Source: Oscillospiraceae bacterium (GTDB lineage Bacteria; Bacillota; Clostridia; Monoglobales; WRAG01). From it: DNA of 49,831 nt. Location: positions 1-49,831 of the forward strand of contig WRAG01000014.1 of assembly GCA_009780345.1 (NCBI GenBank). The letters run 5' to 3'. Made by a program: the position numbers and the translations under genes. Shown piece by piece: positions 24,137 to 31,321 of the stretch; the stretch's first letter is position 1; the number at the start of each line of letters is the position of its first letter. Below the pieces are notes generated by a model. The model had not been told where the DNA came from. It searched no databases and saw nothing but the letters and a program-made list of their open reading frames with translations.

Positions 24137-24823
24137 ATGAGTTCTGATTTGAAGCTACTCAACCTAATTTTTCCGCCGAAGTGCGTGTTTTGCGGCGGTT
24201 TGCTGAAAATTGGGGATAGTGACGAGACTTGTTTAAGTTGTCGTCAAAGTTTGCCTTACTGCATGAAATCAGGCAAAGGTGAAATTGACGGAGAGACAAG
24301 CGATTTTCACTTTACGCGCGCGGTTGCGGCGTTTGTTTACAAAGGATATGTAACCGATAGCATTTATCGTTTCAAAACGCGCGGCTGTCGGCAGTATGCC
24401 AAAACATACACGAAGTATCTAAAGCATACAATCGAGCATTATTACGGCGATGTGGAATTCGATTATATTGTAAGCGCGCCTATGACGAAAAAGAAACTTG
24501 CCGCACGCGGTTACGACCAAACGCGTCTGATTTCGGAACATTTAAGCCGTGAGGTGAAAATTCCGTATCTTTCCGGTGCGATGATAAAAGTAAAGGAAAC
24601 GCAGAAACAGCAGGGTTTATCGCAACAAGAGCGCAAATACAACCTTGCCGGCGTATTTGAGGTTGCGAAGTCGCAGGAGATAGACGGTAAAACGCTTTTG
24701 CTTATTGACGACGTATTCACAACCGGCGCAACGGCGGAAGAATGCAGTTACGCATTGCTTGCCGCCGGCGCGGAAAAAGTGTATGTGGCAACCGTCGCAA
24801 CGACATTGCTTGCGAAAAATTAG
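24137..24823 (+). CDS. comF: ComF family phosphoribosyltransferase-like protein
   Basis: 228 residues from ATG 24137 (TTG 24128 is an in-frame alternative; neither has an ideal ribosome site). N-terminal zinc-finger-like segment KCVFCGGLLKIGDSDETC, LSCRQSLPYC (four or more Cys), then a type I phosphoribosyltransferase domain with the PRPP loop LLLIDDVFTTGATAEECSYA near 195 and ARGYDQTRLISEHLSRE plus QQGLSQQERKYNLAGVF. ComF proteins are needed for DNA uptake in naturally competent bacteria, but the family is widespread and the role here is not proven. A strong terminator follows. Confidence 0.88.
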   Translation: MSSDLKLLNLIFPPKCVFCGGLLKIGDSDETCLSCRQSLPYCMKSGKGEIDGETSDFHFTRAVAAFVYKGYVTDSIYRFKTRGCRQYAKTYTKYLKHTIEHYYGDVEFDYIVSAPMTKKKLAARGYDQTRLISEHLSREVKIPYLSGAMIKVKETQKQQGLSQQERKYNLAGVFEVAKSQEIDGKTLLLIDDVFTTGATAEECSYALLAAGAEKVYVATVATTLLAKN

Positions 24824-24840
24824 TAAATACATATAAAAAA

Positions 24841-24864
24841 GCCGCGCATACGCGCGGCTTTTTT
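24841..24864 (+). terminator. Terminator between comF and deoD
   Basis: GCCGCGC (24841-24847) with GCGCGGC (24852-24858), preceded by A6 and followed by T6. The deoD ribosome binding site begins about 7 bases after the T-run, leaving no room for a promoter in between. Confidence 0.93.
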
Positions 24865-24883
24865 CACTAAAGGAGGAAAACAT

Positions 24884-25597
24884 ATGAACATTCCAACGCC
24901 GCACATAAACGCGAAAGCAGGCGATTTCGCGAAAACCGTATTAATGCCGGGCGATCCGAAACGCGCCGAACATATCGCGAAGAACTTCTTAACCGACGTT
25001 CGTTTGGTGACCGACGTGCGCGGCATGTTAGGATTTACCGGCACCTATAAAGGGCAAAAAATTTCGGTAATGGGAAGCGGTATGGGCGTTCCGTCCATCG
25101 GAATTTACGCGTACGAGCTTTACAACTTCTACGATGTTGAAAATATTATCCGAATCGGAACCTGCGGCGCGGCAAGCGATAAACTGAAAGTTTTAGACAT
25201 CATCGCCTCGGTCGGCGCAAGCTATGACACCGCATTTGCGACGCAATACAACCTGCCCGGAACGTTTTCCGCCGCCGCGACGTTTAGCTTGCTTAAAACA
25301 ATCGACGAAACCGCGCAAAGTCTTAATATTCCTGTGATTTTTGGCAACACGGTTACCTGCGACAGCTTTTACGCCGAACGTGCGGCAATTCCCGCGTGGG
25401 CGACCATGGGAATTTTGGCGGCTGAAATGGAAACGGCGGGATTATACATGACCGCAAGCGCGGCGGGCAAAAATGCGGCAAGTTTGCTATCCGTTGCGGA
25501 CAATATGTTCTCCGGCGAAACCACGGATATCGACACGCGGGAGAAATCGCTAAACGACATGGCAATCCTTGCGCTTGAAGCGGGGATAAAGCTGTAA
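24884..25597 (+). CDS. deoD: Purine-nucleoside phosphorylase (DeoD type)
   Basis: 237 residues, the hexameric low-molecular-weight PNP that splits purine (deoxy)nucleosides with phosphate. Signatures: TPHINAKAGDFAKTVLMPGD, VMGSGMGVPSIGIYAYELYN, IIRIGTCGAASDKLKVLDII, EMETAGLYMTASAAGKNAAS and LLSVADNMFSGE with the catalytic Asp in ADN. AAAGGAGG lies 6 bases before the ATG. It works with hpt, elsewhere in the window, in purine salvage. Transcription must read through the comF terminator or start within it. Confidence 0.96.
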   Translation: MNIPTPHINAKAGDFAKTVLMPGDPKRAEHIAKNFLTDVRLVTDVRGMLGFTGTYKGQKISVMGSGMGVPSIGIYAYELYNFYDVENIIRIGTCGAASDKLKVLDIIASVGASYDTAFATQYNLPGTFSAAATFSLLKTIDETAQSLNIPVIFGNTVTCDSFYAERAAIPAWATMGILAAEMETAGLYMTASAAGKNAASLLSVADNMFSGETTDIDTREKSLNDMAILALEAGIKL

Positions 25598-25753
25598 ACT
25601 TTGACAAAATCGCTTGTTTGTGAGCGAATAATCCCAAAAAATATATAAACGGTGGGAAATGAATATTCGTTATTGTTTTGTCATTAAGTTTTAGTATGGA
25701 ATATATAACTGTTAATGAAGGAATCCAAAATTTTTCTTCAGAGATAAGAGTTT

Positions 25754-25939
25754 TTGAAAATCATCATTGACAGCGATGAGCTTACACTCGCAATCGGCGA
25801 AACGATCGCAGGGATGGACGTTCCCGCGCAGATAATAAATGATAGAACATTCGTGCCATTGCGATTTATCAGCGAATTTTTCGGCGCAACCGTTGAATGG
25901 GACGAAGATACGCAGACGGTTATAATAACGACAAATTAA
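25754..25939 (+). pseudogene. Stand-alone stalk-domain fragment (copper amine oxidase N-terminal-like)
   Basis: 61 codons that form only the second half of a stalk domain: LTLAIGETIAGMDVPAQIIN, DRTFVPLRFISEFFGATVEW, DEDTQTVIITTN. There is no signal peptide, no ribosome binding site before the TTG at 25754, and an in-frame stop 9 bases upstream. It is therefore probably the tail of a lost surface-protein gene. A short unrelated frame (ATG 25696 to TGA 25770) overlaps it. It could still be expressed as a small protein, but export would need a signal that is not there. Confidence 0.5.
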
Positions 25940-25950
25940 TAATTAACAAA

Positions 25951-25975
25951 AAACCGCCAATTGGCGGTTTTTTTA
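25951..25975. terminator. Terminator after the stalk-domain fragment
   Basis: Perfect 20-bp palindrome 25951-25970 (AAACCGCCAA/TTGGCGGTTT) in a run of A before and T after; it works on either strand. Confidence 0.9.
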
Positions 25976-25986
25976 TCCCGCTCTAC

Positions 25987-26015
25987 TTGAAACATTCCTC
26001 CGAATGGAGCATAAT
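25987..26015 (+). promoter_or_regulatory. Promoter of the M14 peptidase gene
   Basis: TTGAAA (25987-25992), 17 bases, CATAAT (26010-26015). The spacer holds the small palindrome ATTCCTCCGAAT. The ATG follows 20 bases after the -10 box. Confidence 0.5.
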
Positions 26016-26035
26016 ATAATTCGGAGGTGGAATTT

Positions 26036-26947
26036 ATGGAAAAATACGACCATTACGATTACGAAAAGCTTACCGCTGACATAAAGCGGCTACGATATGA
26101 GCATCCCGAACTTTCCATCGGAAGCATCGGAAAAAGTGAGCTTGGACGGGATTTGTACTACATAAAACTTGGTTGCGGCGCGAAATCGGTGTTCTGCAAC
26201 GCAACACACCACGCTCTCGAATGGATTACCACGCCGATTTTGATAAAATTCGCCGAAGATTATATGAAAGCATACGCTTGCGGCAAATCTCTTTACGGCT
26301 TCAGCCCGCGGGAATTATTTAACAAAGTAAGCATCTATCTCGTTCCTATGGTAAATCCCGACGGAGTTGACCTTGTGCTAAACGGATTGCCGCAAGACAA
26401 TCCGAATTACGATAATTTGCTCGCATGGAATGGCGGCAGCGATGATTTCTCGACGAAATGGCAGGCAAACAACAACGGAGTTGATCTAAACCACAATTAC
26501 GACGCGCTGTGGGCAGTCGGAAAAGCCGCCGAACCCGAAAACGGAATCTTCGGCCCCGGCCCGACTCGTTACAGCGGCGAGTTCCCCGAAAGCGAGTCCG
26601 AAAGCCGCGCGGTCGCGAACTTTTCACGAAGCGTGAACTTCGATTTGGTAATCGCGCTTCACTCGCAAGGGGCAGTTATCTATTGGACGTTCGACAGTAT
26701 AAATCCGCCGAACAGTTACGCAATCGGCAAGAAGCTTGAAAAAGCCTCGGGTTATGCGCTTGATTTGACCGAAGGAATGGCGTCCTATTCGGGCTACAAA
26801 GATTGGTTTATGCAGGAGTTTAACAATCCGGGATATACCATTGAGGTTGGCTTGGGCGAGAATCCGCTGCCAATATCGCAGTTTGACGAGATATACAAGC
26901 GAGTTTGCCCCGCGCTTTTGACGGCGGCGGAAAGCGTGATAAACTAA
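26036..26947 (+). CDS. M14 family zinc carboxypeptidase (peptidoglycan-peptide type)
   Basis: 303 residues from ATG 26036; GGAGGTGG (26023-26030) lies 5 bases upstream and the GTG at 26027 is inside it. Zinc ligands: THHALEW (His and Glu, about residue 58-62) and LHSQGAVIYW (His, about 207). NNNGVDLNHNYDALW carries the substrate-binding Asn/Arg-type loop; the catalytic Glu is probably in YTIEVGLGENPLP. This layout is that of gamma-D-glutamyl-diaminopimelate or related wall-peptide peptidases. No signal peptide is visible, so it may act on recycled wall peptides in the cytosol. Single-gene unit. Confidence 0.88.
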   Translation: MEKYDHYDYEKLTADIKRLRYEHPELSIGSIGKSELGRDLYYIKLGCGAKSVFCNATHHALEWITTPILIKFAEDYMKAYACGKSLYGFSPRELFNKVSIYLVPMVNPDGVDLVLNGLPQDNPNYDNLLAWNGGSDDFSTKWQANNNGVDLNHNYDALWAVGKAAEPENGIFGPGPTRYSGEFPESESESRAVANFSRSVNFDLVIALHSQGAVIYWTFDSINPPNSYAIGKKLEKASGYALDLTEGMASYSGYKDWFMQEFNNPGYTIEVGLGENPLPISQFDEIYKRVCPALLTAAESVIN

Positions 26948-27070
26948 ATGACGGGTATCTGCCCCAGGGCAAGCCCTGGACCTGCGCCTTCGGCGCATTG
27001 CGAGGCAAGCCTCGCGATATTTACCCGGCTGTCGCAGCAAAAATGCCATTGCAAGCAAGCATTTTTGCAA
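26948..27070. repeat. Cluster of four short hairpins
   Basis: Successive perfect or near-perfect palindromes: CCAGGGCAAGCCCTGG, TGCGCCTTCGGCGCA, GCGAGGCAAGCCTCGC and a longer one whose arms are GCAAAAATGC and GCATTTTTGC. They are framed by GACGGGTA on the left and TACCCGGCTGTC on the right, which can pair and close a multi-branched structure. No gene. Confidence 0.7.
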
Positions 27071-27085
27071 ACTCGAATAAGTTAA

Positions 27086-27123
27086 AACAAAAATTGCGTG
27101 ATTTCCATCACGCAATTTTTGTT
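27086..27123. terminator. Bidirectional terminator
   Basis: 16-bp perfect arms (27086-27101 and 27108-27123) with a 6-base loop, A-rich and T-rich flanks. It separates the M14 gene from the decayed XRE gene on the opposite strand. Confidence 0.9.
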
Positions 27124-27226
27124 ATTCGTCAAAGTCAAATAAAGTTGCAAGCTTAATGTCCAACGCTTTTGCGATGTCGAATAATATCTTGATTGAAAAC
27201 ACCCGAACTATGCCGGGAACTTCGAA
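27122..27226 (-). pseudogene. C-terminal remnant of an XRE regulator
   Basis: The minus-strand frame ending in TAA at 27122-27124 encodes SIKILFDIAKALDIKLATLF then DFDE, the typical end of a Cro/CI-type helix-turn-helix protein. No helix-turn-helix or start codon remains upstream because the frame meets the start of the restriction-gene relic. Too short for normal gene finding. The terminator at 27086-27123 would have served it. Confidence 0.6.
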
Positions 27227-27865
27227 ATGGATTTTTTGGATCAGATAAAACAATTTTCAAAGAAATTCCGCAAAGACACGTTTTATGTTGAAAGTGTTTT
27301 AAGCACGGCGTCAGAGTTAAAATATTCTAAGTCTATAAAAGACCATTTTTCGGGACAATTAAAGCACCCGCAAGAAGGTTTTGTGAAATATATATTGTCA
27401 AATGTTTATTCAGGAAGAGCTACGCAGGCTGTTATCGAAAATTTTACACCTATCATTAAAAAATCGTTAAATGATTTGATAAGCGAGATGATGACCGACA
27501 AAATTTCAGCGGCACTTAAAAGCAACGGCGGTGATGTTGCCGAAAATCCGCCCGAAGTAAGCGATGATTCGGAAGATAATAAGCAAACCGAATTAACCTC
27601 CGAAGAGTTGGAGGCATTTTACACAATTCGCGCTTTGATTTGCAAAGATATTCCATATTCCGATATTACATATAGAATTGCGAAGACTCAAATAAATATT
27701 TTACACCAAGACAGTCAACGCAAATTGATTTGCTGACTTATAGTGTCGGGAACGAACAAAAAGCTTGAAATACTCGGCGAAAAAATCGAATTGACCAATG
27801 GGTTGGAAGATTTATATGCTTATGAATCTCAACTTTTAGAGATTTTGCAAAAGTATGTTGTATAA
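27227..27865 (+). pseudogene. Decayed restriction-endonuclease-like gene (internal deletion, in-frame TGA)
   Basis: The frame runs from ATG 27227 to TAA 27863-27865 with one in-frame TGA at 27734-27736. It begins MDFLDQIKQFSKK like the Clostridia 'type I restriction endonuclease'-annotated proteins of about 330-360 residues, then jumps to their C-terminal half: STASELKYSKSIKDHFSGQL, EGFVKYILSNVYSGRATQAV, IIKKSLNDLISEMM, SEELEAFYTIRALI. About 150 residues holding the nuclease core (the family's VDYAI and PIILIE-type motifs) are absent. At the TGA (QRKLIC, stop, LIVSGTNKK) homologues as I recall them have an arginine, so CGA to TGA is the simplest change. Not functional as a nuclease. Confidence 0.65.
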
Positions 27866-27870
27866 CGCTA

Positions 27871-27905
27871 AAAACTCCCGCTCGTATGAGCGGGAGTTTT
27901 TATAT
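27871..27905. terminator. Bidirectional terminator before rlmD
   Basis: AAAACTCCCGCTC (27871-27883) pairs with GAGCGGGAGTTTT (27888-27900), 4-base loop, then TATATT. It insulates rlmD from the relic upstream. Confidence 0.92.
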
Positions 27906-27931
27906 TGCCGCGAACAATGTCGTCCGCCTGC

Positions 27932-27960
27932 TTGACTTAATTCCACGGGTTTGGTATGAT
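27932..27960 (+). promoter_or_regulatory. rlmD promoter, probably leaderless
   Basis: TTGACT (27932-27937), 17 bases, TATGAT (27955-27960), close to consensus. The ATG of rlmD (27967) begins 7 bases after the -10 box, which is where transcription should start, and there is no ribosome binding site between them. Confidence 0.7.
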
Positions 27961-27966
27961 ATACGC

Positions 27967-29007
27967 ATGACAAACGAACTAACACTCCAAATTATCGATT
28001 ATAATAGCTCGGGCGAAGGCGTCGGCAAGTCAGACGGCTTCGTTGTTTTTGTACCGTTTTCCATAGTCGGTGAACTTGTGCGCGTGAAAATTATCGAAAC
28101 ACACAAATCCTACGCCCGCGCGGAAATTATCGGAATTTTAGAATCCTCACCGCAGCGCATCACGCCCGAATGCAAACATTTCGGACTTTGCGGCGGGTGC
28201 GGACTTCTGCACATGACATACGATGAGGAACTGCGCTTCAAGCGGCGCAAAGTCGCGAACGCATTGCGCTTAGACGAGATCCCAATTATTCAATCGCCCG
28301 TGACGAGGCATTATCGCAATAAAACCATTTGGCAAACCGACGGAGAGAAAATCGGATTATATGCGCAGAAGTCGCACGATGTGATTGAGGTTGAAAACTG
28401 CCTCCTCCAAAGCGAGGAAGCGAATAAATTGAAAAACAAGCAACTATTCTATCGCAATCCTAAGCAATTGCTGTGCGGCTTGGAATTCGAAGTCGGCGAA
28501 AAATCGTTTTTTCAGATAAATAACGCTTCCGCCGAGAAGATGATTGCGTTTGTCGCCGACAATCTTTCGCCGACCGACAGAGTCTTAGACTTATATTGCG
28601 GCGGCGGCGCAATTAGCCTATGCGTCGCGCGAAAAGCCGCAAGCGTTGTCGGTGTTGAAGTGAACAAACAAGCTATAATCGAAGCGATTGCCAACGCGCG
28701 GCGGAATAATATCGAAAATATTGAATTTATCGCCGGGAAAAGCGAGAGAATAATTGACAACATCGACTTTTCTGAATTTGACGCGGTGATTTTAGACCCG
28801 CCGCGCGCGGGATGTGATAAACACCTGCTTGAACGACTGCAATTGAGTGGAATCAAAAAAATAATCTACGTCTCATGCAATCCCGCAACATTGGCAAGAG
28901 ATTTGAAACGACTGGACAATTATGAAATGACTGCGGTTACCGCGGTTGACATGTTCCCACGAACGGCGCATGTGGAAGTGGTTTGTGTATTGGAGGGAGG
29001 AATATAA
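27967..29007 (+). CDS. rlmD: 23S rRNA (uracil-C5)-methyltransferase, RlmD/RumA family
   Basis: 346 residues from ATG 27967 (MTNELTLQIIDYNSSGEGV); the 27-residue longer frame would include the promoter. N-terminal TRAM domain (1-55), iron-sulfur cysteines in CKHFGLCGGCGLLHM (about 75-90), SAM motif VLDLYCGGGAISLCVARKA (about 205), LDPPRAGCDKHLLERL, and the catalytic cysteine in IIYVSCNPATLARDLKRL (about 303). It modifies U1939 and/or U747 of 23S rRNA; in Bacillota the paralogue RlmCD does both, and the target here is not certain. Shorter than usual (about 450), mainly in the central domain. Next gene starts 2 bases after its stop. Confidence 0.88.
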   Translation: MTNELTLQIIDYNSSGEGVGKSDGFVVFVPFSIVGELVRVKIIETHKSYARAEIIGILESSPQRITPECKHFGLCGGCGLLHMTYDEELRFKRRKVANALRLDEIPIIQSPVTRHYRNKTIWQTDGEKIGLYAQKSHDVIEVENCLLQSEEANKLKNKQLFYRNPKQLLCGLEFEVGEKSFFQINNASAEKMIAFVADNLSPTDRVLDLYCGGGAISLCVARKAASVVGVEVNKQAIIEAIANARRNNIENIEFIAGKSERIIDNIDFSEFDAVILDPPRAGCDKHLLERLQLSGIKKIIYVSCNPATLARDLKRLDNYEMTAVTAVDMFPRTAHVEVVCVLEGGI

Positions 29008-29009
29008 AG

Positions 29010-29519
29010 ATGTATTGCCCGAATTGCAAAGATGAATATCGTGAAGGCTTCGTTTCTTGCGCGCGTTGTGATGTGGCGCTTGTGGCTGAGTTGCCTAAAG
29101 AGCCGCCTAAAGAGATATCGGAGGAATTAACGCATGCAAATTGGCAACATTTGCTTACTGTTTCGAATGATATGGAGGCTTCTTTTATAGAAAGCTTTCT
29201 TGACGGCGAAAATATCCCCGTTTACAAAAAGCCTATTGGAATCGGCGCTTATATGCAGGTTGTCGCGGGACAAACGAACTTCGGGATTCAAATCCTTGTG
29301 CCGGAGGATTGTTTGGAAAAAGCAATAGAAGTTGTGAAAGCCTACCGCGAAACCGAGCTTCCCGAAACGGATTGCGATGACGACGATTGCGACGATTTTG
29401 AAAAAAAGCATGAAATCAAAAAGGGCGTAATGCGTTTTTCTATTCTTTGGATTTTTGTCGCACCCTTTCTCGTTGGAATAGGTATTTCTTTAGCATGGGT
29501 GCTTCATTGTTTTAACTAA
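29010..29519 (+). CDS. Zinc-ribbon and DUF2007 domain membrane-anchored protein
   Basis: 169 residues from ATG 29010 (MYCPNCKDEYREGFVSCARC); GGAGGGAGG upstream inside the rlmD end. Residues 1-22 form a zinc ribbon with two CxxC motifs. The middle part (45-115: LLTVSNDMEASFIESFLDGE, IPVYKKPIGIGAYMQV, ILVPEDCLEKAIEVVKAY) is the DUF2007 putative signal-transducing domain. An acidic, Asp/Cys-rich linker (DCDDDDCDDFEKK) precedes one C-terminal membrane helix (ILWIFVAPFLVGIGISLAWV). Cell role unknown. It probably shares the rlmD transcript. Confidence 0.8.
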   Translation: MYCPNCKDEYREGFVSCARCDVALVAELPKEPPKEISEELTHANWQHLLTVSNDMEASFIESFLDGENIPVYKKPIGIGAYMQVVAGQTNFGIQILVPEDCLEKAIEVVKAYRETELPETDCDDDDCDDFEKKHEIKKGVMRFSILWIFVAPFLVGIGISLAWVLHCFN

Positions 29520-29540
29520 GCCGCTCCGATATTGCATAAA

Positions 29541-29576
29541 AAATCCGACTCACATTAGTGAGTCGGATTGTTTTTT
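29541..29576. terminator. Bidirectional terminator between DUF2007 and SLH genes
   Basis: AATCCGACTCAC (29542-29553) and GTGAGTCGGATT (29558-29569) are perfect complements; A-run before, G and T6 after. The two flanking genes converge on it. Confidence 0.93.
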
Positions 29577-29596
29577 ACTTAATTTACGATAAATTT

Positions 29597-31249
29597 TTAG
29601 ATTATCGGATTCGGCAAAATATTGAATCTTGCGTTTGAGTTAAAGTCTACATCAATCGAATTGTTGATTGACAGGCATGTTGCCGGAATGGTAATTGAAA
29701 ACGCTTCGGAGTATACGCGATTCGGCGTTCCGCTGAATGAAAGTGTGATAGACCTTCCGTCATTGCTTGCAGTCGCGCGCACATTCACTCCCAAATCTGC
29801 CAAACTCATATAAACCGGAGAATCGTTGACAAAGTCAATCAAGAAATTGTTAAACCAATCAGTTACGTCAAGGTTACGAATCCGCGCCGGATCGGTAACC
29901 GTAACGCCGCTAAGTGTAATCTGTGCGCTCACTGCTGAAATGTCGTTATCGACAGTTCCGCTTACGTTTACTCCACTGATTGCCGCGTTCGCGTCTTCTA
30001 CCGTTCCGACATATTCCCAACGAGCGAACAGTTCTAAATATCTGCCGCCGTTATTTTCGGGACGATAATATCCGCCGGCGTTGGCGATTTTCCTGCCGCC
30101 ATACGCGTCGGAGAACCAACCTCGGAATGCGTAGCCGCTAAAATCTACGTTGCGATAATATCTTTCGATATCGTACCTGGTCGGCGCGGTTACATAGCCG
30201 TCGCGGTCGGTATCCAAAACATCAAGCACATCGAATCTGCGCTCGTTCGTTTCTTCAGGGTCTTCGCTGACACGGAATGTAACGCTGTAATACCTTTCGC
30301 CGTATCCGGTATAGCCGCTTTGACCGTATCTCACTACGATATTCCCTTGCGCGTCCACAACGTTCGCCGAGCGGCTTTGGTTATTAACGTAAGTTCTTGG
30401 CGTCGTTACGCTGACATCGCGTGTAACATCTTGCGTTACTGTCAAGTTTCTAAGAGTTCCCAACCCGGCGATAAATGTGTTCGAACGCAATACCGCGTTG
30501 TCGATATCGCTATTACCACCAATGTTAACCGCGTTTCCGCCGAATATGATTACGCGTCCTTGAACCGTCACGCCGTTCAAGGTGACAGCGCTGTTTCCGG
30601 CGCCTTGCCCGATGATAAGATCGCCGTAAATTGTAACATTTTGAAGCGTAATATTCGGACGGCGGATGATGACGGTTTTATCGAACGATTGGTTCGAAAT
30701 GTTGTAATCAACAATCGCCGAAAGAGCGTTATAACAAATATGAACCACTTCCGCCCGTGTGAGAGAAAGCGCCGGCCCAAATTGCCGTCCGCCTATGCCG
30801 TCAATGTTCAATATGCCTTTTTGTACGAGACCGTATATGTATGGTCTGTATTGCTGATTAATCGCCGCGTCGTCATTAAAACGCACACTTGGCGAGTTTA
30901 GCGGGTCAACGCCAAGCGCAATCGCGATTTGATAAGCCGCGCGTTCGCGGGTAATCGGAGTGCTGGCATACCACTGATTGTCCGAAACGCCTAACATGCG
31001 ATTAAGTATGAGGTCAAGGTCGCGTGACATAATCGGCAAATCCGGACCGAAATCTCCGTCCCCATACCCTTCAAGCACAGGCGTCGCGCCCGTACTCCAT
31101 TGCATTATAGAGTTATACGCCCAGTGACTGATCGGCACATCGTTGTAATCGCCGTACGCCGTCACCGGCATTGCCGTGAGCAAGAGCGCGGTCACCACCA
31201 CAAGCGCTAATGTTTTTGCTATTAACGAACTGTTTCTTATCGTTTTCAT
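29597..31249 (-). CDS. S-layer homology domain surface protein
   Basis: 550 residues. Signal peptide at 1-33 (LALVVVTALLLTAMPVTAYG). SLH repeats follow: YNDVPISHWAYNSIMQWSTG, EGYGDGDFGPDLPIMSRDLD (about 35-85), ITRERAAYQIAIALGVD (98-115) and IYGLVQKGILNIDGIGGRQF, GPALSLTRAEVVHICYNALS (about 135-175). They bind secondary wall polymers. A repeat-rich beta-solenoid-like region (195-270, NITLQNVTIYGDLIIGQGAG) and a possible InlB B-repeat-like segment (YAFRGWFSDAYGGRKI then ELFARWEYV, about 370-415) follow. The C-terminal 130 residues are unassigned. AGGAGG lies 7 bases before the ATG. Role: S-layer or adhesin; ligand unknown. Confidence 0.85.
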   Translation of the reverse strand: MKTIRNSSLIAKTLALVVVTALLLTAMPVTAYGDYNDVPISHWAYNSIMQWSTGATPVLEGYGDGDFGPDLPIMSRDLDLILNRMLGVSDNQWYASTPITRERAAYQIAIALGVDPLNSPSVRFNDDAAINQQYRPYIYGLVQKGILNIDGIGGRQFGPALSLTRAEVVHICYNALSAIVDYNISNQSFDKTVIIRRPNITLQNVTIYGDLIIGQGAGNSAVTLNGVTVQGRVIIFGGNAVNIGGNSDIDNAVLRSNTFIAGLGTLRNLTVTQDVTRDVSVTTPRTYVNNQSRSANVVDAQGNIVVRYGQSGYTGYGERYYSVTFRVSEDPEETNERRFDVLDVLDTDRDGYVTAPTRYDIERYYRNVDFSGYAFRGWFSDAYGGRKIANAGGYYRPENNGGRYLELFARWEYVGTVEDANAAISGVNVSGTVDNDISAVSAQITLSGVTVTDPARIRNLDVTDWFNNFLIDFVNDSPVYMSLADLGVNVRATASNDGRSITLSFSGTPNRVYSEAFSITIPATCLSINNSIDVDFNSNARFNILPNPII

Positions 31250-31321
31250 AATTATTCCTCCTTTGATATTTGGGTTTGTGTCAATATAACCTCAAAATAT
31301 CAAATTGCGGGGACATTTTTA

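Noticed and set aside
27227-27865. TGA read as an amino acid (recoded stop)
   Set aside because: All intact genes in the window, including many long conserved ones, have no internal TGA, several end with TGA, and this gene also lacks its catalytic domain; simple decay is more likely.
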